DNA of 64,000 bases from Chitinophaga eiseniae (GCF_012641265.1 NZ_JABAHZ010000002.1:1178001-1242000); one strand, 5' to 3'. Positions 39,131-48,688 are shown, numbered from the stretch's first letter. A program made the numbers and translations. Notes: generated from the letters alone by a model not told the origin.

Positions 39131-42016
39131 TTAAATTCCCAGCTCCTTTTTGAGGAAACGGGCGGTATGGCTGTCTTTACAGGTGCTTACCTGTTCGGGC
39201 GTACCGGTACATAAGATGGTACCTCCACCTCCACCCCCTTCGGGGCCGAGGTCTACGATATAATCAGCCATCTTGATAACATCCAGGTTATGTTCTATCA
39301 CCAATACGGTATTCCCCCGGTCTACCAGTTTATTGAGTACGGCCAGGAGTAATTGAATGTCCTGGAAATGCAGACCTGTAGTGGGTTCGTCCAGGATGTA
39401 AATGGTTTTGCCGGTATCTTTTTTAGATAATTCTGTGGCCAGTTTTACGCGTTGGGCTTCTCCTCCGGAAAGGGTAACGGCCGACTGCCCCAGGGTAATA
39501 TATCCCAGTCCTACATCCTGCAGGGTTTTTATCTTGCGGTAAATCCAGGGAACGGGTTGGAAAAATTCTACTGCTTCGTCTACCGTCATATCCAGTACGT
39601 CGGAGATAGATTTGCCTTTATAGCGTATTTCCAGTGTTTCGCGGTTGTACCGGCGGCCATTACATTTTTCGCAATGCACGTATACATCGGGGAGGAAGTT
39701 CATTTCGATTACGCGCATACCGCCGCCTTCACAAACGTCACAGCGCCCGGTTTTTACGTTGAAGGAGAACCTGCCGGCGTTGTATCCCCTGATTTTTGCT
39801 TCCGGTACGGCAGCAAACAGTGTTCTGATATCGGTAAAGAAGCCGCAATAAGTGGCGGGGTTGCTGCGTGGTGTGCGGCCTATGGGCGATTGGTCGATTT
39901 CTATCACCTTATCGATGAACTCCAGTCCCTTGATGCTTTTATAAGGCATGGGTACGAGCTTGGAGTCGTACGCATGTTTCGACAGGATGGGATACAGGGT
40001 TTCATTGATCAGGGTAGATTTACCGCTGCCGGAAACGCCGGTTACGCAAATGAAAGTGCCCAGGGGCATTTTCAGGTTTACGTTTTTCAGGTTATTGCCG
40101 GTAGCGCCTTTGAGTTCCAGGAAGTTGCCGTTTCCTTTGCGGCGCTGGGCGGGTATTTCCCCGGCTGTATTGCCGTTGAGATAGCCGGCGGTAGGTGTAT
40201 CGAGTTTGAGTATGTGCTTAGGAGTACCCTGGGCGATGATTTGTCCGCCGTGTATACCTGCGCCTGGACCGATATCCACGAGGTGGTCGGCATGGAGCAT
40301 GATATCTTTATCGTGTTCCACTACGATCACGGTATTGCCCATTTCTTTCAGGTTGCGGAGGGCGTCTATCAGCTGCATGTTGTCGCGTTGGTGCAGGCCA
40401 ATGCTGGGTTCATCCAGGATGTAGGTGATACCCATGAGCTGGGAGCCTATCTGGGTGGCCAGGCGTATGCGTTGTGATTCGCCGCCGCTCAGTGTTCGCG
40501 TAGGGCGGTTGAGCGTCAGGTAGTTGAGGCCTACGTTGAGCAGGAATCCCAATCGCTCGCGGATTTCCTTGAGGATATCTTTTGCGATGGCATTCTGTTT
40601 TTTCTCCAGGCGGTTTTCGATACCACCGAACCAGGCCAGGAGCTTGTCCAGGTCCATATTACCGAGTTCGGAAATATTTTTCTCATCTATTTTAAAGAAG
40701 AGGCTTTCTTTTTTGAGGCGTGCGCCGTTGCATTCGGGGCAGGTGCTCAGTTGCATAAAACCTTCGGCCCAGCTGCGTACGTGATCGGAGGAGGTATCGT
40801 TGAAATAACGGCGTACCATATTTACGACCCCTTCATATTCCGTAGCGTAGGCGGTGTCGCCATTGCTATTGCTTTCGCTATAGTCCATGTCGACCTCCAG
40901 TTTGCCGTTTTCATCGCCAAACAGGAGTACGTTAAGGGCTTTTTGCGGGATATTGGCGATGGGTGCAGTGAGGGAGAACTTATATTTTTTAGCGAGCTGC
41001 TGTACCTGTTTGAAGGTAAAGGTATCGCGTGCTTCTCCCAGTGGTTTAAGGCCACCATCGCTGATAGACACATTATAGTCGGGGATTACCTCGTCCATAT
41101 TGATCTGGTAGATGCTACCGAGACCTTTACAGCGCGGGCAGGCGCCATAGGGCGAGTTAAAGGAGAAGGTGTTGGGACTGGGCTCTTCGTAGGAAAGGCC
41201 GGTATCCTCGCACATCAGTTGTTTGCTGTACTGGCTCACTTTATTGGTATCGTGGTCCATGATGAACAGCAGTCCTTTGCCCATGGTAAGTGCTTTTTGC
41301 ACGCTCTGGCTGATACGGGTGCGGGCATCTTCCTGTACCTGTATACGGTCTATCACCAGTTCGATGTCGTGGATCTTATAGCGATCCACCTGCATTCTTT
41401 CTTTCAGGTCCTGTATTTCCCCGTCTACCCTCACCTTTACATAGCCTTGTTTACGTACCTGTTCAAACAGTTCGCGGTAATGGCCTTTACGTCCGCGCAC
41501 GAGCGGGGCGAGGATGGCCAGTTTTTTATTTTTATAATGTTTGAAGAGGTGCGCGAGGATTTCTTCCTCGGAGAACCGCGTCATGGGTTTGTTGGTATTA
41601 TAGGAGTAGGCGGTGCCGGCGCGTGCATAGAGCAGGCGGAGGAAATCGTATATCTCCGTAATAGTACCCACGGTGGAACGGGGATTTTTATTCGTTGTTT
41701 TTTGTTCTATAGAAATAACGGGCGACAGACCGGTAATCTTATCCACATCTGGTCGTTCCATGTCACCTATAAACTGCCGGGCGTAAGCGGAGAAGCTTTC
41801 CATATAGCGGCGTTGTCCTTCCGCGTAGATGGTGTCGAATGCCAGTGATGATTTACCACTGCCACTGATACCGGTAATGACAACCAGTTTATTTTTGGGC
41901 AACAGGAGGTCCAGGTTTTTCAGGTTATGCTCCCGTGCGCCAAAGATGGCTATTTGTTCATCTGCCGGGGCTTGCGCAACGGAGCCAGCGGGTACATTCT
42001 CTTTTTTCTTTGCCAT
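39131..42016 (-). CDS. uvrA: UvrA, excision repair ATPase
   Basis: UvrA finds bulky DNA lesions with UvrB in nucleotide excision repair. The 961-residue protein has two ABC modules with Walker A GISGSGKSS and GVSGSGKST, signatures LSGGESQRIRLATQIG and LSGGEAQRVKLATELS, and Walker B ILDEPSIGLHQRD and ILDEPTTGLHFQD. Zinc-binding Cys pairs are in CPRCKGLG, CPECNGARL, CDVCEGGG and CEKCNGRRY. Length is normal. It is followed after 25 bases by the DUF6452/DUF6048-like pair. Confidence 0.97.
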   Translation of the reverse strand: MAKKKENVPAGSVAQAPADEQIAIFGAREHNLKNLDLLLPKNKLVVITGISGSGKSSLAFDTIYAEGQRRYMESFSAYARQFIGDMERPDVDKITGLSPVISIEQKTTNKNPRSTVGTITEIYDFLRLLYARAGTAYSYNTNKPMTRFSEEEILAHLFKHYKNKKLAILAPLVRGRKGHYRELFEQVRKQGYVKVRVDGEIQDLKERMQVDRYKIHDIELVIDRIQVQEDARTRISQSVQKALTMGKGLLFIMDHDTNKVSQYSKQLMCEDTGLSYEEPSPNTFSFNSPYGACPRCKGLGSIYQINMDEVIPDYNVSISDGGLKPLGEARDTFTFKQVQQLAKKYKFSLTAPIANIPQKALNVLLFGDENGKLEVDMDYSESNSNGDTAYATEYEGVVNMVRRYFNDTSSDHVRSWAEGFMQLSTCPECNGARLKKESLFFKIDEKNISELGNMDLDKLLAWFGGIENRLEKKQNAIAKDILKEIRERLGFLLNVGLNYLTLNRPTRTLSGGESQRIRLATQIGSQLMGITYILDEPSIGLHQRDNMQLIDALRNLKEMGNTVIVVEHDKDIMLHADHLVDIGPGAGIHGGQIIAQGTPKHILKLDTPTAGYLNGNTAGEIPAQRRKGNGNFLELKGATGNNLKNVNLKMPLGTFICVTGVSGSGKSTLINETLYPILSKHAYDSKLVPMPYKSIKGLEFIDKVIEIDQSPIGRTPRSNPATYCGFFTDIRTLFAAVPEAKIRGYNAGRFSFNVKTGRCDVCEGGGMRVIEMNFLPDVYVHCEKCNGRRYNRETLEIRYKGKSISDVLDMTVDEAVEFFQPVPWIYRKIKTLQDVGLGYITLGQSAVTLSGGEAQRVKLATELSKKDTGKTIYILDEPTTGLHFQDIQLLLAVLNKLVDRGNTVLVIEHNLDVIKMADYIVDLGPEGGGGGGTILCTGTPEQVSTCKDSHTARFLKKELGI

Positions 42017-42041
42017 AATATTAAACTACTAAGCTACGTGA

Positions 42042-42163
42042 AAAAGCGGAAAGCGTAAAGCAGAAAGCATAAAGCTATTATAGCGAACGACCTATGCGAT
42101 TTTCAATATTCGCTAAGATCATTCGCTATAATAGCTTTATGCTTTCTGCTTTACGCTTTTGCT
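42042..42163. repeat. Palindromic heptamer element, copy B
   Basis: The longest copy. The left arm has five perfect 7-base units, AAGCGGA, AAGCGTA, AAGCAGA, AAGCATA, AAGCTAT (42044-42078). The right arm mirrors them: ATAGCTT, TATGCTT, TCTGCTT, TACGCTT (42131-42158). Pairing continues inward through GCGAACGA and TCATTCGC to an apex near TTTTCAATAT. The right arm abuts the fabF stop (42164-42166). It separates fabF and uvrA, both on the minus strand. Confidence 0.9.
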
Positions 42164-43426
42164 CTACGCAGTGTATTTTTTGAATACAACGATGGCATTG
42201 TGACCACCAAAACCGAAGGTATTGCTCATGGCAATATTAACGGTACGTTGCTGCGCCTTCCCAAGGGTGAGGTTCAGATTGGTAGGGATACCTTCGCCGA
42301 GTACAGTAGTATTGATAGTAGGAGGAATGATGTCTTCCTGGGTAGCCTTGATACAGGCGATGGCCTCAATAGCGCCGGCAGCACCCAACAGGTGGCCTGT
42401 CATGGATTTGGTGGCGCTGATATTGAGTTTTGGCGCATGTTCGCCGAAGGCAGCTACGATGGCTTTCAGTTCACTGAGGTCGCCTACGGGGGTAGAGGTG
42501 GTGTGAGAGTTCACATAATCCACATCTTCGGTAGTGATACCTGCATCTTCCAGGGCCTGTTCCATACCGAGGCGTGCACCCAGTCCTTCCGGATGGGTAG
42601 CGGTGAGGTGGTAAGCATCGCAGGTCATAGCGCCGCCAATCATTTCGCCGTAGATGGTAGCACCTCTGGCAATGGCGTGTTCGTATTCTTCCAGGATGAT
42701 AGCGCCTGCGCCTTCGCCCATTACAAAACCATCACGTTCTGTGTCGAATGGACGGGAAGCATGTTCCGGATCCTGGTTGCGGGTCGACAAGGCTTTGAGG
42801 GCGTTGAAACCGGCAATACCAGCGCGGGTAACAGGGGCTTCAGAGCCTCCGGTTACAATAGCTTTGGCTTTACCAAGGCGGATGTAGTTAAATGCGTCTA
42901 CCAGTGCGCTGGTAGAAGAAGCACAAGCCGATACGGTACAGAAGTTAATACCCATGAAACCGTATTTCATGGCAATCTGGCCTGCAGCAATGTCGCAGAT
43001 TAATTTAGGGATAAAGAACGGGTTGAATTTAGGAACAAAGTTGTCTTTGGTGAATTCAACGATCTGTTCTTCGAACGTGAGCATACCGCCGTTACCGGAA
43101 GCCCAGATCACCCCGATCTGGGTTTTGTCGATACCCTCTTTGTCCAGCCCTGCATCAGCTACTGCTTCCTGTGCAGCCGCCATCGCGTACTGAGTGAAGC
43201 AATCCATCTTGCGGGCTTCCTTCTTTTCCATATATTTTTCCACATCAAAGTTCTTCACCTCACAGGCAAACTTGGTTTTAAACTCCGTGGTATCAAACTT
43301 AGTGATGGGGCCGGCGCCACTTACGCCCGCCTTCATGTTGCTCCAAAAAGTATTTACATCATTCCCGATAGGTGTTAATGCTCCCAAGCCGGTAACCACA
43401 ACCCTTTTCAGTGTAACAGTACGCAT
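42164..43426 (-). CDS. fabF: 3-oxoacyl-ACP synthase II (FabF)
   Basis: FabF condenses malonyl-ACP with acyl-ACP in fatty acid elongation. The 420-residue thiolase-fold enzyme has the triad C168 (VSACASSTS), H308 (VNSHTTSTPVGD) and H345 (TKSMTGHLLGAAG), with K340 before the last His. Most FabF proteins have HGTSTP or HATSTP at the second site; Thr here is a mild variant. acpP, usually directly upstream, is missing. A TAnnTTTG box at 43458-43465 precedes the gene. The next plus-side neighbour, a desaturase, is also lipid-related. Confidence 0.95.
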   Translation of the reverse strand: MRTVTLKRVVVTGLGALTPIGNDVNTFWSNMKAGVSGAGPITKFDTTEFKTKFACEVKNFDVEKYMEKKEARKMDCFTQYAMAAAQEAVADAGLDKEGIDKTQIGVIWASGNGGMLTFEEQIVEFTKDNFVPKFNPFFIPKLICDIAAGQIAMKYGFMGINFCTVSACASSTSALVDAFNYIRLGKAKAIVTGGSEAPVTRAGIAGFNALKALSTRNQDPEHASRPFDTERDGFVMGEGAGAIILEEYEHAIARGATIYGEMIGGAMTCDAYHLTATHPEGLGARLGMEQALEDAGITTEDVDYVNSHTTSTPVGDLSELKAIVAAFGEHAPKLNISATKSMTGHLLGAAGAIEAIACIKATQEDIIPPTINTTVLGEGIPTNLNLTLGKAQQRTVNIAMSNTFGFGGHNAIVVFKKYTA

Positions 43427-43457
43427 ATTTTTTACTTTAATAAAAAAAGTTAGAGCG

Positions 43458-43465
43458 CAAATTTA
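43458..43465 (-). promoter_or_regulatory. -7 box before fabF
   Basis: The minus strand reads TAAATTTG (TAnnTTTG), 31 bases before the fabF ATG. Confidence 0.5.
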
Positions 43466-43670
43466 GTTACTTATTGTTATGAATAAGCATATTCATTAAG
43501 ATAATATAATATAACTTTTCTGTTTTTATGACCAAATGCAGTGTGGGCACGGATTTAAGCGTCATATAAGAGATGTTCTGACCCTTCTCTTACAAATTTC
43601 AAGGCATTTTTTGTCAAAAAAAGGCCGGCTGCAAGAGAATTGTCAGCAGAAAAACTCCTGGTAGATGGGA

Positions 43671-44747
43671 TCACGCAGCGGCAACAGCAGTAGCCGGTTC
43701 CGATATAGCAGCCATTTTACGGGTACGTTGTTTCAGGAAGGAAATTACTTCTGCATCCGTTTGGAAGCGGCCTCCGATATTCACAAAATGTTTGGCCAGC
43801 AGGTCATAACGTTTTCCCATCAGGTATGCCCATACGTGCAGAAAGTGTATGCTGTCGAATACGATGGCATCGTTGCTGATATATTCGTCGAGGGTTTGTG
43901 TGAAGTAAACGGGGTGCTCCGTCCAGTGCATACTGGGTTTCACATGGTGACTAATATGATAGCCGTCATTCCAGCATTTGTGGTTGTATTTGGTATTGAT
44001 GCAGGTAATGCTGTTTTTGTAAGAATTGTCCGGTTCACGGGCATCAATGAAGGCATGTTGGGCCCAGTTGCCCACCATCATAATGATACGGGAGATAATA
44101 AAGGGCAATATAAATACCACGAAGGTGGCAGGAAAATTAATAAAGGACAGCCCCACACAGGCGAGGATAAAAAATACTTCTCCCCTTACCAGCTTCACCA
44201 TCAGCTTATTTCTTTTTTTACGGATATGATAACGGGCGGTATCATAAACGCCAAAGGTAACGAAGTGGAAGAGGTACAGCAGGAATCCCCGGAAGGAATC
44301 GCGCTGGTAGATCATCGTACAGCTGTCATCATCCGGCATATTGTTTTCCGGGTGGTGCATACCTATATGGTGGGCATAATATGATTCAGGTGTTTGGCCA
44401 AACAGGGGGCCAATGAACCAGGGGAGGTAGTTGTTCCAGAACTGGTATTTTTTTTCAAAGAAGGCCCGGTGGCTGGTGCAGTGGAGCATGAGGCCAAAAG
44501 GTCCTTTGAAGGTGATATTATTGAGAAACTGGTACGCAATGGCAGCCCCCCACCAGAGCCAGTTGTTGAGGCCTGGTACATATAATAGGATAGCCAGTGG
44601 CCACAGGGTAAAGGTAATTTTCATGGTCAGGTACACGAATGGGAGGTCACGCTCATCCCTGATCCAGCTTAAAAAAAGACGATCAAGTGCACTGTAATGT
44701 TCCGGCTTTACGTAAACGGGATCAGTAAGTTGAGAAAGATGCTTCAT
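43671..44747 (-). CDS. Membrane fatty acid desaturase
   Basis: A 358-residue di-iron membrane desaturase. The three histidine boxes are H89-C-T-S-H93, H126-H127-I-G-M-H131-H132 and H264-I-S-H267-H268, with an extra H231. Hydrophobic segments lie around 38-58, 62-80, 155-170 and 195-225. It inserts a double bond in acyl chains and so tunes membrane fluidity. The Ala-rich tail (SEPATAVAAA) is not conserved. It lies 244 bases upstream of fabF on the same strand, with a promoter between, so the two are separate units. Confidence 0.92.
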   Translation of the reverse strand: MKHLSQLTDPVYVKPEHYSALDRLFLSWIRDERDLPFVYLTMKITFTLWPLAILLYVPGLNNWLWWGAAIAYQFLNNITFKGPFGLMLHCTSHRAFFEKKYQFWNNYLPWFIGPLFGQTPESYYAHHIGMHHPENNMPDDDSCTMIYQRDSFRGFLLYLFHFVTFGVYDTARYHIRKKRNKLMVKLVRGEVFFILACVGLSFINFPATFVVFILPFIISRIIMMVGNWAQHAFIDAREPDNSYKNSITCINTKYNHKCWNDGYHISHHVKPSMHWTEHPVYFTQTLDEYISNDAIVFDSIHFLHVWAYLMGKRYDLLAKHFVNIGGRFQTDAEVISFLKQRTRKMAAISEPATAVAAA

Positions 44748-44891
44748 ACGCGCTAGTATATTTTACTACAGTGGTAACTGTGCTGGCAAAACGGAGCCGG
44801 TGAATTATAATAACGTGCCCCTGCGATATATATTTCACATAGGTTGGCCGAAAGGTAACCATTTTTGTGCTATACTGGTAGTAATTACGGT

Positions 44892-44899
44892 TAATTTTG
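44892..44899 (+). promoter_or_regulatory. Possible -7 box before the LacI gene
   Basis: TAATTTTG fits TAnnTTTG but lies 120 bases before the ATG at 45020, so the leader would be long. It sits in the 272-base divergent gap between desaturase and regulator, which otherwise shows no gene or clear hairpin. Confidence 0.3.
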
Positions 44900-45019
44900 T
44901 AATTTCCATGCGAATATGTATCTGTCAGGGGCGTGAAACGCCTGATAACGTAGGTTTTAGAGAGTGCTAGGGATAGTCCTGTCATCACGTTAAAATACAG
45001 CCAAAACCAACCACTATAC

Positions 45020-46036
45020 ATGAAGAGATTGACCCTTAAAGATGTTGCGAAATTGGCCGGGGTAGCGCCTTCCACTGTTTCATTCGTGTTGAATGGAAAG
45101 GGGAAACAAATGCGTATACGGGATGAGGTAGCCGCCAGGATTATGCAGGTGGCCGAAAAATCGGGTTATGAGCCTCACCGGATGGCGGTGAACCTTCGCA
45201 CGGGGCAGTCCAAAACGCTGGGATTGATCGTGGAAAGTATTTCCGGTAGTTTCTTTGCCAGCCTGGCCAAAACCATTGAAACGGAGGCAGAGCGCAGAGG
45301 CTATAATGTGGTGTATTGCAGTACAGAAAATAATGCGCAGAAGGGCGGTGAACTGATACGGATGCTGGGCAGGCAGATGGTAGACGGTTACCTGATTACC
45401 CCTGCTCCCGGTATGGAAAAGGAAATCCAGCAGCTGGTGAACCAGCATAAACCGGTGGTGTTGATGGACAGCTATTTTCCGACTATCAAAACACCCTATG
45501 TGCTGATCAACAATTTTGACGGAGTACAGCAGGGAATGAAACACCTGATTGGCAGGGGGCTGACAAAAATAGCCTTCGTGATGGTAGACGTGAAGCTGAT
45601 ACAAATAGAAGAGCGCCTGAGAGGCTATGTTACCGCGCTGAAAGACCATAAAATTCCTGTAAAGAAAAAATATATCCTGCAATTGCAGTATCACCGGCAG
45701 CGGGAAGATTCGCTCCGGGCGTTACAAGATTTCCTGGAGTCCAACCCTGAGCTGGATGCTATCTTCTTTTCCACCAACTACCTGGGTATCCTGGGGCTGG
45801 AAGTGATAGCCCGCATGGGGCTGAAGATGCCGGAAGACCTGGCTGTGCTCTGCTTCGACGACCACGATATTTTCCGTTTATACCCTCCCGGTATTTCGGT
45901 GATAGAGCAGCCGATAGAAGGTATTGCCAAAACAGCCATCGATTTATTGATGCATCAGCTGGATAAAAACAATGGCCCTATGAAGAAGCAGGCCATAGAG
46001 CTGCCCGGTAAGTTTATATTAAGAGGATCGGCCTGA
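45020..46036 (+). CDS. LacI-family transcriptional regulator
   Basis: A 338-residue repressor-type regulator. The N-terminal helix-turn-helix is typical (TLKDVAKLAGVAPSTVSFVL, res 5-24), with the hinge helix near 47-58 (EPHRMAVNLRTG). The periplasmic-binding-protein-like sensor follows, with LGLIVESISGSFFASLAKTI, VDGYLITPAPGM and the C-terminal ISVIEQPIEGIAKTAIDLL. It probably senses a mannose-type sugar, because two GH92 mannosidase genes and a SusCD pair follow on the same strand. The inducer is inferred from context only. Confidence 0.9.
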   Translation: MKRLTLKDVAKLAGVAPSTVSFVLNGKGKQMRIRDEVAARIMQVAEKSGYEPHRMAVNLRTGQSKTLGLIVESISGSFFASLAKTIETEAERRGYNVVYCSTENNAQKGGELIRMLGRQMVDGYLITPAPGMEKEIQQLVNQHKPVVLMDSYFPTIKTPYVLINNFDGVQQGMKHLIGRGLTKIAFVMVDVKLIQIEERLRGYVTALKDHKIPVKKKYILQLQYHRQREDSLRALQDFLESNPELDAIFFSTNYLGILGLEVIARMGLKMPEDLAVLCFDDHDIFRLYPPGISVIEQPIEGIAKTAIDLLMHQLDKNNGPMKKQAIELPGKFILRGSA

Positions 46037-46177
46037 GTGACGGGTAGCCACCAAAAAAACCGGTAAATACTTGCAAATGCTGGAAAAATATTTATACTTT
46101 TAGTATCGGCTTTTGAAAAGTAAGGGGAAAGGATTCTATGAATCTTTTTTTTCTATACCTATGCTAAATCGATTTTT

Positions 46178-46285
46178 CACGCAAAGTAACAAAGGAGCAA
46201 AGCCGCAAAGGCATTTTGTCAAAACATGGGCGCTTAAGGCGCTTAAAAATTTCTTTGCTGCTTAGCTCCTTAGCTCCTTTGCGTG
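46178..46285. repeat. Palindrome of octamer units (CACGCAAAG type)
   Basis: Arms 46178-46210 and 46253-46285 pair at about 27 of 33 positions. The left arm runs in 8-base units starting CAAAG (CAAAGTAA, CAAAGGAG, CAAAGCCG, CAAAGGCA). The right arm is in units CTTTGCTG, CTTAGCTC, CTTAGCTC, CTTTGCGT. The loop holds a direct repeat GGCGCTTAA. It lies between the LacI gene and the first GH92 gene, 46 bases before its start. Confidence 0.8.
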
Positions 46286-46331
46286 ATTCCTTTGAAAATA
46301 ATTGTTATAATACATAATCATCATCGAAATC

Positions 46332-48623
46332 ATGAAAAAAGTTGGACTGTTAGCAGCCGCTTTATTATGCCTGCATGGCGCCTATAGCCAAACGGTAAAT
46401 AAAGTGACTGAGCCTGCAGACTGGGTAAACACCCTGATGGGCACCGATTCCAAGGTAAGCCTGTCGAACGGTAATACCTATCCTGCCATTGCCCTTCCCT
46501 GGGGAATGAATTTCTGGATGCCTCAAACCAATACCATGGGTAATGGCTGGGCATATCAATATACCGCTGATAAAATCAGGGGTTTTAAGCAAACACACCA
46601 ACCTTCTCCATGGATCAATGATTATGGCCAGTTTGCCATTATGCCGGTAACCGGCTCCGTGAAGTTTGATCAGAACAAACGTGCCAGCTGGTTTTCCCAT
46701 AAGTCAGAAGTAGCCCGTCCTTATTATTATAGCGTATACCTGGCCGACCCCGATGTAACCACGGAAATTACGCCTACAGAAAGAGCTGCCCAGCTGCGCT
46801 TTACCTTCCCGGCTACCGACAGCGCCTTCATCGTGGTAGATGCGATGGACCATGGTTCCTATATTAAAATAATACCGGAACAACAGAAGATCATTGGATA
46901 TACCACCAAAAACAGCGGTGGTGTACCTTCCAATTTCAAAAACTACTTTGTTATCACTTTTGATAAACCTTTCACTGTTAGCAACACCTGGCATGACTCC
47001 GTACTGGTGAAAGGCCAGCTGGAACTGCAGGCCGATCATACCGGCGCCGTAGTTGGCTTTAAAACGAAGAGAGGCGAAAAGGTAGGCATTAAAACTGCTT
47101 CGTCCTTTATCAGTTTCGAGCAGGCGGAATTAAACCTGCAGCGTGAAATTGGCGGCGACAGCTTTGATGCCACCTGCAAGAAAGCGAAAGACACCTGGAA
47201 CAAGGAACTCGGCCGCCTGGCCGTGGAAGGTGGTACTACCGAACAGGTAAGCACCTTCTACTCTTCCCTGTACCGCACGATGTTGTTCCCCCGCAAATTC
47301 TACGAAATCAATGCAAAAAATGAAGTGGTGCATTACAGCCCCTTCAATGGCCAGGTGTTACCAGGCTATATGTTTACCGACAATGGTTTCTGGGATACTT
47401 TCCGGGCGGTACACCCTTTCTTTACCCTGATGTACCCTACGCTCAGCGCTCACATCATGGAAGGCCTATCCAATGCCTATACAGAAAGCGGCTGGTTGCC
47501 CGAATGGGCCAGCCCCGGTCACCGCGACTGTATGGTGGGTTCCAACTCTGCTTCACTCATCGCAGATGCTTACCTGAAAGGCATACGCGGATATGATATT
47601 AATAACCTCTACCAGGCAGTACTGAAAAACTCTGAAAACGAGGGCCCAATGAGCTCTGTAGGCCGCCTGGGCGTGAAATACTACAACAGCCTGGGATATG
47701 TTCCATATGATGTAGACGTGAATGAAAATGCTGCCCGCACACTGGAATATGCGTACGATGACTTTACCATTTACCAGCTGGCCAAAGCGCTGAACCGGCC
47801 TAAGGAAGAAATTGAGCGCTTTGAAAAACGTTCGCAGAACTACCGCAACCTCTTCGATCCCGAAACAAAACTGATGCGGGGTAAAAATAAAGATGGCAAA
47901 TTCCAGACACCATTCAACCCATTCAAATGGGGCGATGCCTTTACAGAAGGAAACAGCTGGCATTATACCTGGTCTGTATTCCATGATGTGAAGGGTTTGG
48001 CAGACCTGATGGGAGGCAAAGACATGTTTGCCCGTATGCTGGATTCTGTATTTAACATGCCGCCGGTATTCGATGAAAGCTACTATGGCACTGTTATCCA
48101 CGAAATACGTGAAATGCAGATCATGAATATGGGACAGTATGCGCATGGCAACCAGCCTATTCAACACATGATCTACCTGTATAACTATGCCGGACAACCC
48201 TGGAAAACACAGTACTGGATTCGCCAGGTAATGAGCCGCCTGTATAAAGCTACCCCGGATGGATACTGTGGAGATGAAGATAATGGTCAAACCAGTGCCT
48301 GGTACGTATTTTCGGCCATGGGCTTCTACCCGGTTTGCCCCGGCACTCAACAGTATGTACTGGGTACTCCGCTGTTCTCTAAGCTCACTATGACTTTGGA
48401 AGATGGTAAGAAAATGGTGATCAACGCACCTGGAAACAGCGAGAAAAATCTGTATGTACAAAGCGCTGCCTTAAACGGAAAGCCTTATTCCAACAACTGG
48501 ATCAGCCACCAGGATCTGCAGAAGGGCGGTACCCTGGAATTTAAGATGGGCGCTGCTCCGCAGAAAACAAGAGGTACCTCTCCTGCGGCGTTCCCTTACT
48601 CTTATTCAACAGCGAATAAATAA
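46332..48623 (+). CDS. GH92 family glycosidase with Gln at the presumed acid position
   Basis: A 763-residue exported protein (signal MKKVGLLAAALLCLHGAYSQ). GH92 enzymes are calcium-dependent exo-alpha-mannosidases. Family marks: WVNTLMGTDSKVSLSNGNTYP, the (alpha/alpha)6 core with FTDNGFWDTFRAVHPF, and GDEDNGQTSAWYVFSAMGFYPVCPG with the base Asp candidates D648 and D650. The acid motif, HGNEPSHH in its neighbour (E623), reads HGNQPIQHM here with Q608. As I recall, a Gln at this place occurs in GH92 enzymes that remove mannose-1-phosphate caps, where the leaving group needs no acid. The substrate may thus be a mannosyl phosphate or a special mannoside. Confidence 0.9.
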   Translation: MKKVGLLAAALLCLHGAYSQTVNKVTEPADWVNTLMGTDSKVSLSNGNTYPAIALPWGMNFWMPQTNTMGNGWAYQYTADKIRGFKQTHQPSPWINDYGQFAIMPVTGSVKFDQNKRASWFSHKSEVARPYYYSVYLADPDVTTEITPTERAAQLRFTFPATDSAFIVVDAMDHGSYIKIIPEQQKIIGYTTKNSGGVPSNFKNYFVITFDKPFTVSNTWHDSVLVKGQLELQADHTGAVVGFKTKRGEKVGIKTASSFISFEQAELNLQREIGGDSFDATCKKAKDTWNKELGRLAVEGGTTEQVSTFYSSLYRTMLFPRKFYEINAKNEVVHYSPFNGQVLPGYMFTDNGFWDTFRAVHPFFTLMYPTLSAHIMEGLSNAYTESGWLPEWASPGHRDCMVGSNSASLIADAYLKGIRGYDINNLYQAVLKNSENEGPMSSVGRLGVKYYNSLGYVPYDVDVNENAARTLEYAYDDFTIYQLAKALNRPKEEIERFEKRSQNYRNLFDPETKLMRGKNKDGKFQTPFNPFKWGDAFTEGNSWHYTWSVFHDVKGLADLMGGKDMFARMLDSVFNMPPVFDESYYGTVIHEIREMQIMNMGQYAHGNQPIQHMIYLYNYAGQPWKTQYWIRQVMSRLYKATPDGYCGDEDNGQTSAWYVFSAMGFYPVCPGTQQYVLGTPLFSKLTMTLEDGKKMVINAPGNSEKNLYVQSAALNGKPYSNNWISHQDLQKGGTLEFKMGAAPQKTRGTSPAAFPYSYSTANK

Positions 48624-48672
48624 ACACTAAATGGATATATAAACGATTTTCATTGTTCACTGAAATATTTCG

Positions 48673-48688
48673 TCCCGATTCTTCGGGA
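48673..48688. terminator. Small hairpin after the first GH92 gene
   Basis: TCCCGA-TTCT-TCGGGA, a 6-bp stem, 50 bases after the stop. It is not followed by a T-run, so it is a weak terminator or only a structural element. Confidence 0.35.

Noticed and set aside
40751..41848. Open frame of 365 codons antisense to uvrA
   Set aside because: Same reasoning: shadow of uvrA, no motif, no promoter or start signal.
42042..42163. CRISPR-like array
   Set aside because: The repeats are only seven bases long without spacers and form one hairpin; no cas gene is near.
44722..45075. Minus-strand frame across the desaturase-LacI gap
   Set aside because: It overlaps the starts of both flanking genes and its product looks random.
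47553..48461. Minus-strand frame of 302 codons inside the first GH92 gene
   Set aside because: Antisense shadow of a gene with clear family motifs.
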